The notes beneath the pieces were generated by a model that was given only the letters and a program-made list of their open reading frames with translations, was not told the DNA's origin and did no database searches. The translations under genes and the position numbers were made by a program. DNA of 64,000 bases from Paraburkholderia polaris (GTDB lineage Bacteria > Pseudomonadota > Gammaproteobacteria > Burkholderiales > Burkholderiaceae). Below, piece by piece: positions 50,825 to 58,882 of this stretch. Each line of letters opens with the position of its first letter. Position 1 is the first letter of the stretch. Where the stretch lies: NCBI RefSeq assembly GCF_012927345.1, contig NZ_JABBGJ010000014.1:1-64000 (forward strand). Direction: 5' to 3'.

Positions 50825-51472
50825 ATGTCCACCACAAGTCTCTTCATCACCTCTGCCGGCGTCGGGCTCGCGATTGCCGCACCGGTCGGCCCGATGGGCA
50901 TGCTATGCATTCGCCGCACGTTGACCGGCGGTCCGCGCGCGGGGCTCGCAATCGGCTTCGGCATTGCGACCGGCGATGCGGTTTACGGTCTGATCGCGGC
51001 ACTCGGTCTTGTCGGCATTTCGCAGTTCATGCTCGCCTACGACCGGCCCTTGCATCTGCTCGCCGGCCTATTCCTGCTTTATCTCGGCGTGCGTACCTTG
51101 CTGCAAAAAGCGCCCGCCGACGCGGCCAACGGTAATGGCAACAGCGACGGCAAGCTCGCGCAGGTGGGTCGTGCCGGCGCACTGCGCGCGTATGCGAGTT
51201 CATTGCTGCTGACGCTGACCAATCCGCAAACCGTCATCATGTTCGCCGCGCTGTTCACGACGCTCGCACCGCGTGGGGCGTTTTCATCGAGCATCGCACT
51301 GACGACCGTAGGCGGCGTGTTTTGCGGTTCGATCGCGTGGTGGTGTTTTCTCGTGACCGTGGTGTCGCTCGCGCGTCATGCGATCGGCAGCAAGTTGCGT
51401 GTGGCGATCGACCGGATCGCCGGATTCACGCTGGCGGCGTTCGGTATCGTCGAGATTCGCCGCGCGCTTTGA
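50825..51472 (+). CDS. LysE-family amino acid exporter
   Basis: 215 residues with six hydrophobic helices. The N-terminal block SAGVGLAIAAPVGPMGMLCIRRTLTGGPRAGLAIGFGIATGDAVYG is the signature of LysE/RhtB translocators (PVGP then GxxxG..TGD). TNPQTVIMFAALF in the fourth helix is also typical. It exports amino acids or related small molecules by proton coupling. The ATG at 50825 is chosen because the homology starts there; the frame stays open upstream to 50666. The adjacent regulator gene appears broken. Confidence 0.92.
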   Translation: MSTTSLFITSAGVGLAIAAPVGPMGMLCIRRTLTGGPRAGLAIGFGIATGDAVYGLIAALGLVGISQFMLAYDRPLHLLAGLFLLYLGVRTLLQKAPADAANGNGNSDGKLAQVGRAGALRAYASSLLLTLTNPQTVIMFAALFTTLAPRGAFSSSIALTTVGGVFCGSIAWWCFLVTVVSLARHAIGSKLRVAIDRIAGFTLAAFGIVEIRRAL

Positions 51473-51523
51473 ATGAGGGTTAGGGGCGTCGCGCACGTGG
51501 TGCTCAAAGCGGTGCCTGCGAAC

Positions 51524-52426
51524 TCACGTGCGACCTCGCAACGCCACGAACACCACACCGGCAATCGCCATCAAACCACCGCATAGCGTCGCGAGACCCG
51601 GGCGCTCGCCGGTCAGCACTGCGGATAACGCCGTCGCCACTGCAGGCGTCAGATACAGGAAATTGGCCGCGCGCGCCGCACCGAAGTAGCCCAGCGCGAA
51701 GGTCCACGTCGCATAGCCAAGCGCTGCGGGAAACACGCCGAGCACCAGCACCGCCTGCAACGTGCCGTGCGGTGCACTGCCAAGCGAACTCAAGGCGCCC
51801 GGCAGCCACGGCACCAGCAACACCGCCCCCGCCAGCAACGTGTAGGCAGTACAGGTCAGCGCCCCATAAACCGGAATCAGGCGTCGCTGCAGCACGAAGT
51901 AGCTCGCCGAACACAACGCCGCGCCGAGAATCAGCGTACTGCCCGCGCCGAGCGTCAGCCCGCCAGGCTGACCCCGTGCGATTACCGCGATGCCGGCGAG
52001 ACTGACGAGGGAACCGAACCATCCCCACCGATTGAATCGCTCGCCGAGAAACGCGGCTGCCAGCAGTGCCGTGAAAATCGGCAGCGTATTGACGATGAAA
52101 CTCGCCGCACCTGGCGCCACCGTTTTCTCGCCGGTATTGAGCAGCGCGTTGTAAAGCGCGATGCCGAGAAAACCGCACAATACGAAACGCAGGCCGTCGC
52201 GCCATGTCGGCAACGGCGGACGCCGATAGGCGAGCCACGCAATCACCAGCAGCGCGGCGGTGGCGAAACGCGCCGCCGCCAATTGCAAAGGCGGCAAACC
52301 CTGCAAGCCGATGCGAATGAATGGAAAGGCGGAGGCCCAGGACACGATAGTGAAGGCGACCGCGCCTGCCGCCAGCAGCGGCTGCCGCGCGGAACGCGGC
52401 GATGGGGATGAAGTGAGTGTGTTCAT
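51524..52426 (-). CDS. EamA-family (DMT) transporter
   Basis: 300 residues, ten helices in two EamA repeats. First repeat: AFTIVSWASAFPFIRIGLQGLPPLQLAAARF, LNTGEKTVAPGAASFIVNTLPIFTALLAAAFLGE. Second repeat: GAALCSASYFVLQRRL and ANFLYLTPAVATALSAVLTGE. These proteins move metabolites such as amino acids across the inner membrane. It is divergent from a LysR gene with a 63-bp gap, so that regulator probably controls it. It converges on the LysE gene. Confidence 0.92.
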   Translation of the reverse strand: MNTLTSSPSPRSARQPLLAAGAVAFTIVSWASAFPFIRIGLQGLPPLQLAAARFATAALLVIAWLAYRRPPLPTWRDGLRFVLCGFLGIALYNALLNTGEKTVAPGAASFIVNTLPIFTALLAAAFLGERFNRWGWFGSLVSLAGIAVIARGQPGGLTLGAGSTLILGAALCSASYFVLQRRLIPVYGALTCTAYTLLAGAVLLVPWLPGALSSLGSAPHGTLQAVLVLGVFPAALGYATWTFALGYFGAARAANFLYLTPAVATALSAVLTGERPGLATLCGGLMAIAGVVFVALRGRT

Positions 52427-52458
52427 TGGCCGATGGTGCCGCGCGGCGAGCTGCTAAG

Positions 52459-52468
52459 CTAGCGCACA
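52459..52468. promoter_or_regulatory. Half-site like the EPS palindrome in the EamA/LysR gap
   Basis: ctagcgcaca matches the right half and centre of the left-border palindrome, but the left half (gctaag) does not. It lies in the 63-bp gap of the divergent EamA/LysR pair. A separate LysR site or chance match is as likely as a link to the EPS operator. Confidence 0.2.
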
Positions 52469-52489
52469 AATGAACATCGTGATGTGAAT

Positions 52490-53416
52490 ATGGCTCACAG
52501 CTCCTCACCAACGGCACGCACTTCGTCGGCGCGGCCGCCGCTCGCAAGCCTCGAAACCGTCTGCGCGGTCGCCCGCGAAGGCTCGTTTCTCGCCGCTGCC
52601 GAAGTCGCCGGATTGACGCACGGCGCGATCAGCCGGCGGGTCGCCGCGGTCGAAAACTGGCTCGGCATGACGTTGTTCGAACGCCATGCGCGCGGCGTGC
52701 GGCTCACGCCTGACGGGCAGCGCTTCGTGGGGCGTATCGAGCAGGCGTTCGGCATCATCGACAGCGCGGCGGATCAGTGGCGCTCGCCGCGCAGCCCGCA
52801 GTTGGTCAAGCTGAGCGTCGTGCCCGCTTTCGCCAAGCTGTGGTTTTTCGAGCGGCAGGCGGCATTCGAAAGCGCGGCCCCGGCGCTGCGCATCCAGCTC
52901 GATATCGACCATCGCAACGCGGACATCGCCGGCGGCGAAGCGGATCTGGCGATTCGCTACGGGCGCGGCAGTTGGCGTCAACTCGAGGTCAAGCCTTTCC
53001 TGCCGGAGACGCTCTATCCGGTTGCGCATCCCACGCTCGCCGCGCAACTGGCGAAGCAGCGGCACAAACGTGGCGATGCCGCGCTGCTCGATGTGCCCCT
53101 GTTGCATGACTCGGATGTCACCGGCTGGCGCGCGTGGTTCGACGCGCTGGCGATTCCGCTGAAACCGCGCGCGCAGGATCGGCGCTTCGAAGACTACACA
53201 CTGGTGCTAGCCGCCGCCGAGGCGGGACTCGGCGTAGCGCTGGCGCGTGTGCCGTTCGCCGACGCGTATCTGCGGAAAACCGGTCTCGTGCGGGTGAGCC
53301 GCCACGAAGTCGCCTCGCCGCTGACTTACTACTTCGTGCATGCAAAGGGCGAAAACCGGCCCGAAGTGCTGGCGCTGATCGACCGGATGCAGGCGGCGCA
53401 GCAGGGCCCGTCGTAG
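52490..53416 (+). CDS. LysR-family transcriptional regulator (GcvA-like)
   Basis: 308 residues. The DNA-binding helix-turn-helix is at residues ~18-75 (LASLETVCAVAREGSFLAAAEVAGLTHGAISRRVAAVE, then RGVRLTPDG), followed by the effector domain with LSVVPAFAKLWFF, GEADLAIRYGRG and a GLGVALARVP stretch like those of GcvA/AmpR regulators. It is divergent from the EamA transporter and probably regulates it. ATG at 52490 was chosen; GTG at 52484 is in frame. Confidence 0.9.
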   Translation: MAHSSSPTARTSSARPPLASLETVCAVAREGSFLAAAEVAGLTHGAISRRVAAVENWLGMTLFERHARGVRLTPDGQRFVGRIEQAFGIIDSAADQWRSPRSPQLVKLSVVPAFAKLWFFERQAAFESAAPALRIQLDIDHRNADIAGGEADLAIRYGRGSWRQLEVKPFLPETLYPVAHPTLAAQLAKQRHKRGDAALLDVPLLHDSDVTGWRAWFDALAIPLKPRAQDRRFEDYTLVLAAAEAGLGVALARVPFADAYLRKTGLVRVSRHEVASPLTYYFVHAKGENRPEVLALIDRMQAAQQGPS

Positions 53417-53571
53417 CGCTTTATACGCAAGCTCGGCAGTTTTGCGACAATAGCGGCTTTCGCCGTGCCGCCGCGGGCCTGTCGCCGACATTCGCCGACG
53501 CTCGAAGGCAGGCGCGCGCCGGCCTCGCCGCCTAACCTGTCCAACCCACCCGACCATCAGCGGTCTGCTCA

Positions 53572-54360
53572 ATGGCTCTTCCTCACATCGATCTGCTGTA
53601 CTCCGTGTCCGGCCTGTTCGTCGGCTTTCTGGTCGGACTGACGGGCGTCGGCGGCGGCTCGCTGATGACGCCGATCCTGGTTCTGCTGTTCAACGTGCAT
53701 CCGGCCACCGCGGTCGGCACCGATCTGCTGTACGCGGCCGCCACCAAGGCGACCGGCACGCTGGTGCACGGCCTGAAAGGCTCCGTCGACTGGCAGATCA
53801 CCCTGCGCCTCGCGGCCGGCAGCGTACCGGCCGCAACGGTCACCTTGATCCTGCTGCATCGTTACGGGATGGACACGCCGGGCACGAGCCGGCTGATCCA
53901 GATCGTGCTCGGCGTCGCGCTGCTGGTGACCGCCGTGGCGCTGATCTTCCGCCCGCAACTCGCGGCGCTGGGCGCGCGCCGTCGGCGCGCCCCCAGCCAA
54001 GGCCGTACGCTCGCGCTCACCATGCTGACGGGCGCGGTGCTGGGCGTGCTGGTGTCGCTGACCTCGGTGGGAGCGGGCGCCATCGGCGTGACGGTGTTGT
54101 TGCTGCTGTATCCGTTGCTGCCGACCACGCGCATCGTCGGCTCCGATATCGCGCATGCGGTACCGCTCACGCTGCTGGCGGGCGCGGGTCATTGGCTGCT
54201 GGGTTCGATCGACTGGTCGATGCTGCTGTCGCTGCTGGTGGGATCATTGCCGGGCATCGCGATCGGCAGCTATCTGTCGTCGCGCGCGCCGGACGCGCTG
54301 CTGCGCAATGTGCTCGCCGCTACGCTCACGTTGGTCGGCGTGCGCCTCGTGCTGGCGTGA
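53572..54360 (+). CDS. TSUP-family transporter (TauE/SafE-like)
   Basis: 262 residues with seven or eight helices and duplicated motifs: first repeat GFLVGLTGVGGGSLMTPILVLLF ... AVGTDLLYAAATKATG, second repeat GVLVSLTSVGAGAIGVTVLLLLYP ... IVGSDIAHAVPLTLLAG. These features define the sulfite/organosulfonate exporter (TauE) family. The substrate is unknown here; sulfite, sulfoacetate or another organic anion are family possibilities. It is followed by a 13-bp minisatellite. Confidence 0.9.
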   Translation: MALPHIDLLYSVSGLFVGFLVGLTGVGGGSLMTPILVLLFNVHPATAVGTDLLYAAATKATGTLVHGLKGSVDWQITLRLAAGSVPAATVTLILLHRYGMDTPGTSRLIQIVLGVALLVTAVALIFRPQLAALGARRRRAPSQGRTLALTMLTGAVLGVLVSLTSVGAGAIGVTVLLLLYPLLPTTRIVGSDIAHAVPLTLLAGAGHWLLGSIDWSMLLSLLVGSLPGIAIGSYLSSRAPDALLRNVLAATLTLVGVRLVLA

Positions 54361-54403
54361 AGCAGTAGCCCTGAATATGCGGTCTTGATAGCCGGCCTGA
54401 AGC

Positions 54404-54599
54404 GCCTGCCTCAGATGCCTGCCTTAGGTGTCTGCCTTAGGTGTCCGCCTTAGGTGTCTGCCTTAGGTGTCTGCCTTAGGTGTCTGCCTTAGGTGTCTGC
54501 TTTAGGTGTCTGCTTTAGGTGCCTGCTTTAGGTGCCTGCTTTAGGTGCCTGCTTTAGGCAGGCTGCCTCAGATGCAGGCCTCAGTCGCCCGCCTCAGTA
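54404..54599. repeat. 13-bp tandem repeat (minisatellite)
   Basis: Twelve consecutive 13-bp units run from 54404 to 54559 (consensus gcctgccttaggt / gtctgccttaggt), followed by about three decayed units to 54599. Successive units differ by one or two bases in ordered blocks (gtctgcc, then gtctgct, then gcctgct), which is the mark of slippage or unequal exchange. With 13 bp not divisible by three, it is not coding. It lies 43 bp after the TSUP gene stop. Confidence 0.92.
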
Positions 54600-54632
54600 T
54601 CTGGCAAAAACACCACCGCACCCAGACCACCT

Positions 54633-54881
54633 CTATTTGAAAAACCTGCAAGTCAGATCGTTCTCGAACTGCCTGACCCATTGGCCGTGACAGTCGTGAT
54701 AGGACTGCGCCCAGCCGCCGCGCCGAACCGTGACGAGGCGCTCGTGCGCGGCATCGCCCGGATCCAGGCAGGCGCTGATGTCGAAATGCGCCGGCGCAAA
54801 TCCGTGCCGCGCGCACACCAGTTCGAAAGCCGCCCGATCGCCGATCGGCAGATCGGTATAGCGCAAACGTGTGATTTCCAT
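54633..54881 (-). CDS. Small hypothetical protein (82 residues)
   Basis: 82 residues, no family recognised: MEITRLRYTDLPIGDRAAFE, then a cysteine- and tryptophan-containing body (ISACLDPGD, GGWAQSYHDCHGQWVRQF) ending LTCRFFK. Three cysteines and one histidine-rich stretch might bind metal, but this is not shown. ATG at 54881 has ggag at 10 bp; ATG at 54905 is also in frame. It lies beside the 13-bp repeat array; the repeat end could affect its message. Confidence 0.5.
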   Translation of the reverse strand: MEITRLRYTDLPIGDRAAFELVCARHGFAPAHFDISACLDPGDAAHERLVTVRRGGWAQSYHDCHGQWVRQFENDLTCRFFK

Positions 54882-55219
54882 GGCGTTGGCTCCGGTTCCC
54901 TTCATCTCACAGTACGCCTCGCGACGCGTCAACTGTGTGTCACAGCGCACAGACCGGCCGTTGCGGTACCGGCGTTCAGCCCGGAACGGGTCTGAGCCAT
55001 CATCACCGCTTCAAAAATCACTGCTACGAAAAATAAATCGAAAAAAAGGCTCCGGTTATTCGCCGGAGCCCTCGCACTGACATGCATCACGATGGCGCAT
55101 AGCGATATCGAATCGCATGCACCTTCCGATACAGCATTCCGCGCCTGCCGGCGCCTCGTGCGCTTGCTGCAAACCGCTTATGCCAGACCGCTTATTGCGG
55201 CCTGCTCATTGCAGCCTTC
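54882..55219. other. Intergenic region with terminator
   Basis: 338 bp upstream of the small hypothetical gene and downstream of the BON-domain gene. It holds the terminator at 55041-55070; the remaining sequence contains no recognised gene or operator. Confidence 0.45.
55041..55070 (-). terminator. Intrinsic terminator of the BON-domain gene
   Basis: On the minus strand, ggctccgg and ccggagcc (55048-55070 in + coordinates) make an 8-bp stem with a 7-nt loop, followed by seven T (55041-55047). It lies 150 bp after the BON gene stop. Confidence 0.85.
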
Positions 55220-55573
55220 TTACTGCTGAACCACGGTCAGCTTGTTCGACACCGACGTCACGCCGGCGACGCCCTTGGCCGCTTCGCCGGCAGCGTCGAT
55301 CTGGCCTTGGTCAGGCACCGAGCCCGTCAGGGTCACCGCGCCGCCACGAGCACGCACGGCGATGTTCGAGACGTCGATGCCTTGCGCCTTGGCGAGCGCG
55401 CTGCGCACCTTGTGACCCAGCTGGCTATTGGCCTTCTTGCCGGCCTTGGCGCTTGCAGCCGGCGCTGCGGTCGTACCCGTCGCCGTTGCATCGCTTGCCT
55501 GAGCGTACACATTGCACGCCACCACCATTGCCACAACCGAGCCCAGCGTTTTCAGAAAACCGACCGATTTCAT
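55220..55573 (-). CDS. Periplasmic BON-domain protein
   Basis: 117 residues. A signal peptide (LKTLGSVVAMVVACNVYAQ) and Ala/Thr linker precede one BON domain at about 48-115: VRSALAKAQGIDVSNIAVRARGGAVTLTGSVPDQGQIDAAGEAA, then GVAGVTSVSNKLTV, with the conserved glycine and hydrophobic pattern of OsmY-like proteins. BON domains bind phospholipid surfaces or maintain the envelope under stress. aaggagaagag precedes the ATG at 55573. It is a single-gene unit with its own terminator. Confidence 0.9.
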   Translation of the reverse strand: MKSVGFLKTLGSVVAMVVACNVYAQASDATATGTTAAPAASAKAGKKANSQLGHKVRSALAKAQGIDVSNIAVRARGGAVTLTGSVPDQGQIDAAGEAAKGVAGVTSVSNKLTVVQQ

Positions 55574-56258
55574 AGTTTCTCTTCTCCTTAGCTACACATT
55601 GGACCGCATGTACAAGCGGCTTCGTTACGACTACGGGCGGCCATGCTTTTCAGTCGCGACGAGGCGCGGCTTAGCGACGGCCGACTATGGCTGCAACACG
55701 GTGTGCGAGAGGCGAGAGAGGCCGGCCGCCGTTAGTCGCGTGCGATGACACGCATGCAATGCGGTACGAGAGCCGGCAAGCCGCGAAGTCCGCCAGCGCG
55801 CCCGGTTCTTGTCTGTCGTGCCGGGTCACGCCGCGCAAACGTCTGTTCGCGGCAGCGATCCACAATTTAATCTAGCCGCGCCAGAAGCGCAAAGGGTTTA
55901 GTCATACCTGGGGGTGCCTTCCGGTTGTCATGGGGCCATGGATCGTGTTTTTTATTCATGCGCCGTTCATATTTTGGTCCGGGCGTAGTTCATCGGCCGT
56001 TCATCGGCCGTTCATCGAGCGTTCATGCGCCATTCACGCACCGCTCACGAATTGTTACGGGTTTGACAGCACCCGCCCCGGCCGGACGCTGCGCCGCCGC
56101 GCGATTCTCAGGTACCATCGGCGCGACGTGCGCTGCCGCGCGGCGTGTGCGTCTTTCGCCACGGCCAGCCCGGCATGGCATGAGCGCCTCACCCCGGTTC
56201 GCGCGCCGCAGAGCGCCGCCACCCTGTTCACTTTCGACCGTAGCCATCACGTCACCTG
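55574..56258. other. Intergenic region with 11-bp direct repeats
   Basis: 685 bp between the BON-domain gene and TAXI gene. The five 11-bp repeats at 55988-56042 are listed separately. Otherwise short frames on both strands show no resemblance to known proteins. Confidence 0.5.
55988..56042. promoter_or_regulatory. Five tandem 11-bp direct repeats
   Basis: gttcatcggcc, gttcatcggcc, gttcatcgagc, gttcatgcgcc and attcacgcacc follow without spacers, so the ttca core recurs once per helical turn. Such phased direct repeats are typical of OmpR/PhoB-type response-regulator sites. They lie 217 bp upstream of the TAXI-protein ATG at 56259. No response regulator gene is in the window. Confidence 0.45.
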
Positions 56259-57755
56259 ATGAAGCCAGCCACCGGCCGCAAACGCCCTCCCCGTCTCGTC
56301 GCCCGTTTCGTGGCGATCTCCTGGCGCGATCTGGCGGTCTCGTTCGGACCGATCCTGCTGATCGCCGTCGCGGCGATCTGGGTCGCCGTGCGCCTGATCC
56401 AGCCCGCCCCGCCCAGTACGCTGACGATTAGCGCCGGCCCCGAAGGCAGCACCTTCTGGAACGCGGCGCAGAAGTACAAGGCGATTCTGGCGCGCAACCG
56501 TATCACCCTGAACGTGTTGTCCTCGGAAGGCTCGCTGCAGAATCTCAAGCGGCTTTCAGACCCGAAGTCGAATGTCGACGTCGCCTTCGTGCAGGACGGC
56601 GTCGCACCCGGGCCGGCAAGCGAGGGCCTGATGTCGCTCGGCAGCGTGGCCTATGTGCCGCTGGCGATCTTCTATCACGGGCCGACGGTCGCGCGGCTCT
56701 CCGAATTCAAGGGCTTGCGCCTCGCGGTCGGCGCCGAGGGCAGCGGCACGCGCGAACTGGCGCTCGCGCTGCTGAAGGCAAACGGCATCGTGCCGGGCGG
56801 CCCGACCAAACTGCTGCCGCTCTCGGGCGACGACGCCGCCCAGGCACTCGTCGCAGGCAAAGTCGACGCCGCTTTTCTGGCCGGCGATTCGGCGCAACCA
56901 GCGGTGATGGGTAAGCTCTATCGCACGCCGAATGTGCAGTTCTACGACTTCACCCAGGCCGATGCCTACACCCGCCGTTTTCCGTATCTGACACAGCTCG
57001 AAATGCCGATGGGCGCGTTCGACCTCGGCAAGAACCTGCCGTCCACGCCGATTCATATGGTGGCGCCGACCGCCGAACTGGTGGCGCGCGATTCGCTGCA
57101 TCCCGCGCTTTCCGATCTGCTGATCGAAGCGGCACGCGAGGTCCACGGTAAGGCGAACGTCATGCAGCGCGCCGGCGAATTCCCCGCGCCGCTCGCGCAC
57201 GATTTCCCGATCAGCGACGACGCTGCCCGCTACTACAAGTCAGGCAAGAGCTTCCTCTACCGGATCCTGCCGTTCTGGCTCGCAAGCCTCGCGGACCGGC
57301 TGCTGGTGGTCGTGGTGCCGCTGATCGTGCTGCTGATTCCGGCGCTGCGCCTCGTGCCGTCGCTGTACGCGTGGCGAGTGAAATCGCGCATCTACCGCTG
57401 GTACGGCGCGCTGATCGCGATCGAGCGAAGCGCGCTCAGCGAGCACTCGGCCGCCGAACGCGCGTCGCTGATCGAGCAGCTCGATGCGATTGAAGAATCG
57501 GTGAACGGTCTGAAAATGCCGCTCGCCTATGCGGATCAGTTCTACGTGCTGCGCGAGCATATCGGCTTCGTGCGCGAGCGGCTCACGCATAGCCGCGAGG
57601 CTCAGCGCGACGCAGCGGGCGAACCGGGCGGACCCGGCGACGAGCCCCCACCACCTGCTTCAGCGGGCGAGCCAGAAGCCGATGACGCAACGGAATCACC
57701 TGAAGCACGGGGAGCCGCCGAGGCCGACGAGCCTTCGGCCGGCCGCCACGCGTAG
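56259..57755 (+). CDS. TAXI-family TRAP solute-binding protein, membrane-anchored
   Basis: 498 residues. An N-terminal anchor (LAVSFGPILLIAVAAIWVAVRLI) is followed by the TAXI-type binding domain: LTISAGPEGSTFWNAAQKY, NVLSSEGSLQNLKRL, DVAFVQDGVA, LRLAVGAEGSGTRELALALL and DDAAQALVAGKVDAAFLAG. A second membrane segment at ~350-375 (LLVVVVPLIVLLIPALRLV) and a ~120-residue cytoplasmic helical tail with acidic, proline-rich end follow; plain TAXI proteins lack these. TRAP permease subunits are not adjacent, so it may serve a distant permease or act as a sensor. The ATG at 56259 lies close after cacctgatg. Confidence 0.82.
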   Translation: MKPATGRKRPPRLVARFVAISWRDLAVSFGPILLIAVAAIWVAVRLIQPAPPSTLTISAGPEGSTFWNAAQKYKAILARNRITLNVLSSEGSLQNLKRLSDPKSNVDVAFVQDGVAPGPASEGLMSLGSVAYVPLAIFYHGPTVARLSEFKGLRLAVGAEGSGTRELALALLKANGIVPGGPTKLLPLSGDDAAQALVAGKVDAAFLAGDSAQPAVMGKLYRTPNVQFYDFTQADAYTRRFPYLTQLEMPMGAFDLGKNLPSTPIHMVAPTAELVARDSLHPALSDLLIEAAREVHGKANVMQRAGEFPAPLAHDFPISDDAARYYKSGKSFLYRILPFWLASLADRLLVVVVPLIVLLIPALRLVPSLYAWRVKSRIYRWYGALIAIERSALSEHSAAERASLIEQLDAIEESVNGLKMPLAYADQFYVLREHIGFVRERLTHSREAQRDAAGEPGGPGDEPPPPASAGEPEADDATESPEARGAAEADEPSAGRHA

Positions 57756-57992
57756 GGGCCCGTATCGACCCGACAAGTCGAATTCGACGTCCGCCGCTGG
57801 CGCGCGCCCAACTGGGCGCTGACATCGATCGCAACGGCAGCGCCCCAGGCGGGTTCGACGTCCCCATCTCGGCCGTCGCCGGCCCGAAAGCATATTCACC
57901 GGTGCAAGCAGCGGCTGCACCGCGTAAGATCATTACAATTCCGACGGTCCAGCAGACGACACCGTTCGGAAAGGGCAATCCGGGAGACATTT

Positions 57993-58637
57993 ATGACTGT
58001 TGGCATCGACCCCAGGCAACCGCTGTGGTTTTACGATTTTGTCTCGCCGTTCACGTACCTGTTGCTCGAGCAACACGACAAATGGCCGGGCTTCGACTTC
58101 GCGTTCACGCCGGTTGTGCTGAACGATCTGTATAGCCACTGGGGCCAGCGGCCCGCTTATAGCGTGCCCGCCAAACGCACCTTCCTGTACCGCCACGCGC
58201 TGTTTCGCGCGGAGCAACTCGGCATTCCGTTCAAGATGCCGCCGGCCCATCCGTTCGACTCGATGAAGCCGCTCCTGCTCGCCACCGCGGCGAAGGGCGA
58301 CATCAGCTTCGTCCGCGAGATTTTCCGTTTCATCTGGCGTGAAGGCCGCGATCCGTCGAGCGTTGCAGCATTCGCCGAACTGTGCGAGCGCGTCGGGATG
58401 CCGGACGGCCCGGAACTCATCAAAAGCGAGGAAGTGAAAGCGCAATTGCAGCGCAACACCGCGGATGCAATCGGTCTAGGCGTCTACGGCGTGCCGACTT
58501 TCCGTCTGAACGACCAATTGTTCTGGGGCGAAGACGCGTTGCCCATGGTGCTGTATTGCGCACGCACGCCGAACTGGCTCGAGTCGAAGGAAGTGAAGCG
58601 GGTTAGTTCGCTGCCTTCCGGCTTTGCGGACAACTGA
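57993..58637 (+). CDS. 2-hydroxychromene-2-carboxylate isomerase-like DsbA-fold protein
   Basis: 214 residues. It begins LWFYDFVSPFTYLLLEQ, where the Ser of DFxSPF takes the place of thioredoxin's catalytic cysteine, then has VVLNDLYSHWGQRPAYSVPAKRTFLYRHALFRAEQLGIPFKMP and VYGVPTFRLNDQLFWGEDAL (cis-Pro loop). These match the HCCA isomerase/Kappa-GST family that acts with glutathione in aromatic degradation (NahD). No ring-cleavage genes are adjacent, so the natural substrate may differ. The ATG at 57993 follows cgggagac. Confidence 0.88.
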   Translation: MTVGIDPRQPLWFYDFVSPFTYLLLEQHDKWPGFDFAFTPVVLNDLYSHWGQRPAYSVPAKRTFLYRHALFRAEQLGIPFKMPPAHPFDSMKPLLLATAAKGDISFVREIFRFIWREGRDPSSVAAFAELCERVGMPDGPELIKSEEVKAQLQRNTADAIGLGVYGVPTFRLNDQLFWGEDALPMVLYCARTPNWLESKEVKRVSSLPSGFADN

Positions 58638-58694
58638 GCGAAAGCAAGACGTAATATTCGTGAAAACAGGCACGCCGTGCTTGCATCTGCGCAT

Positions 58695-58725
58695 GCCTTT
58701 TTCGACGTGATAGCGTCAAAAAGGC
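58695..58725. repeat. Stem-loop after the isomerase gene
   Basis: gcctttttcgacg (58695-58707) and cgtcaaaaaggc (58714-58725) pair with one bulge and a 6-nt loop. The T-run is in the stem, so it may be a weak terminator or a regulator site ahead of the LysR gene. Confidence 0.35.
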
Positions 58726-58882
58726 TGTCCTGATGCTGGCCATACCGTGCCTGCTATGCCGCCACACCGCAAACGGGCCTAAGGTTATAACCTTTGCGCC
58801 TCGCTCTCGCGGTCCGGCTCGCGGGCGGCTCCGTACGACGCTTCATCCGGACCCGACCTGCTTGCACCGCCTCGCCTAAACC

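Noticed and set aside
54404..54599. CRISPR array
   Set aside because: Units are only 13 bp and directly adjacent; there are no unique spacers and no cas genes.
58690..58725. Strong intrinsic terminator after the isomerase gene
   Set aside because: A stem-loop exists but its T-run is inside the stem and not followed by another U tract, so it was kept only as a repeat.
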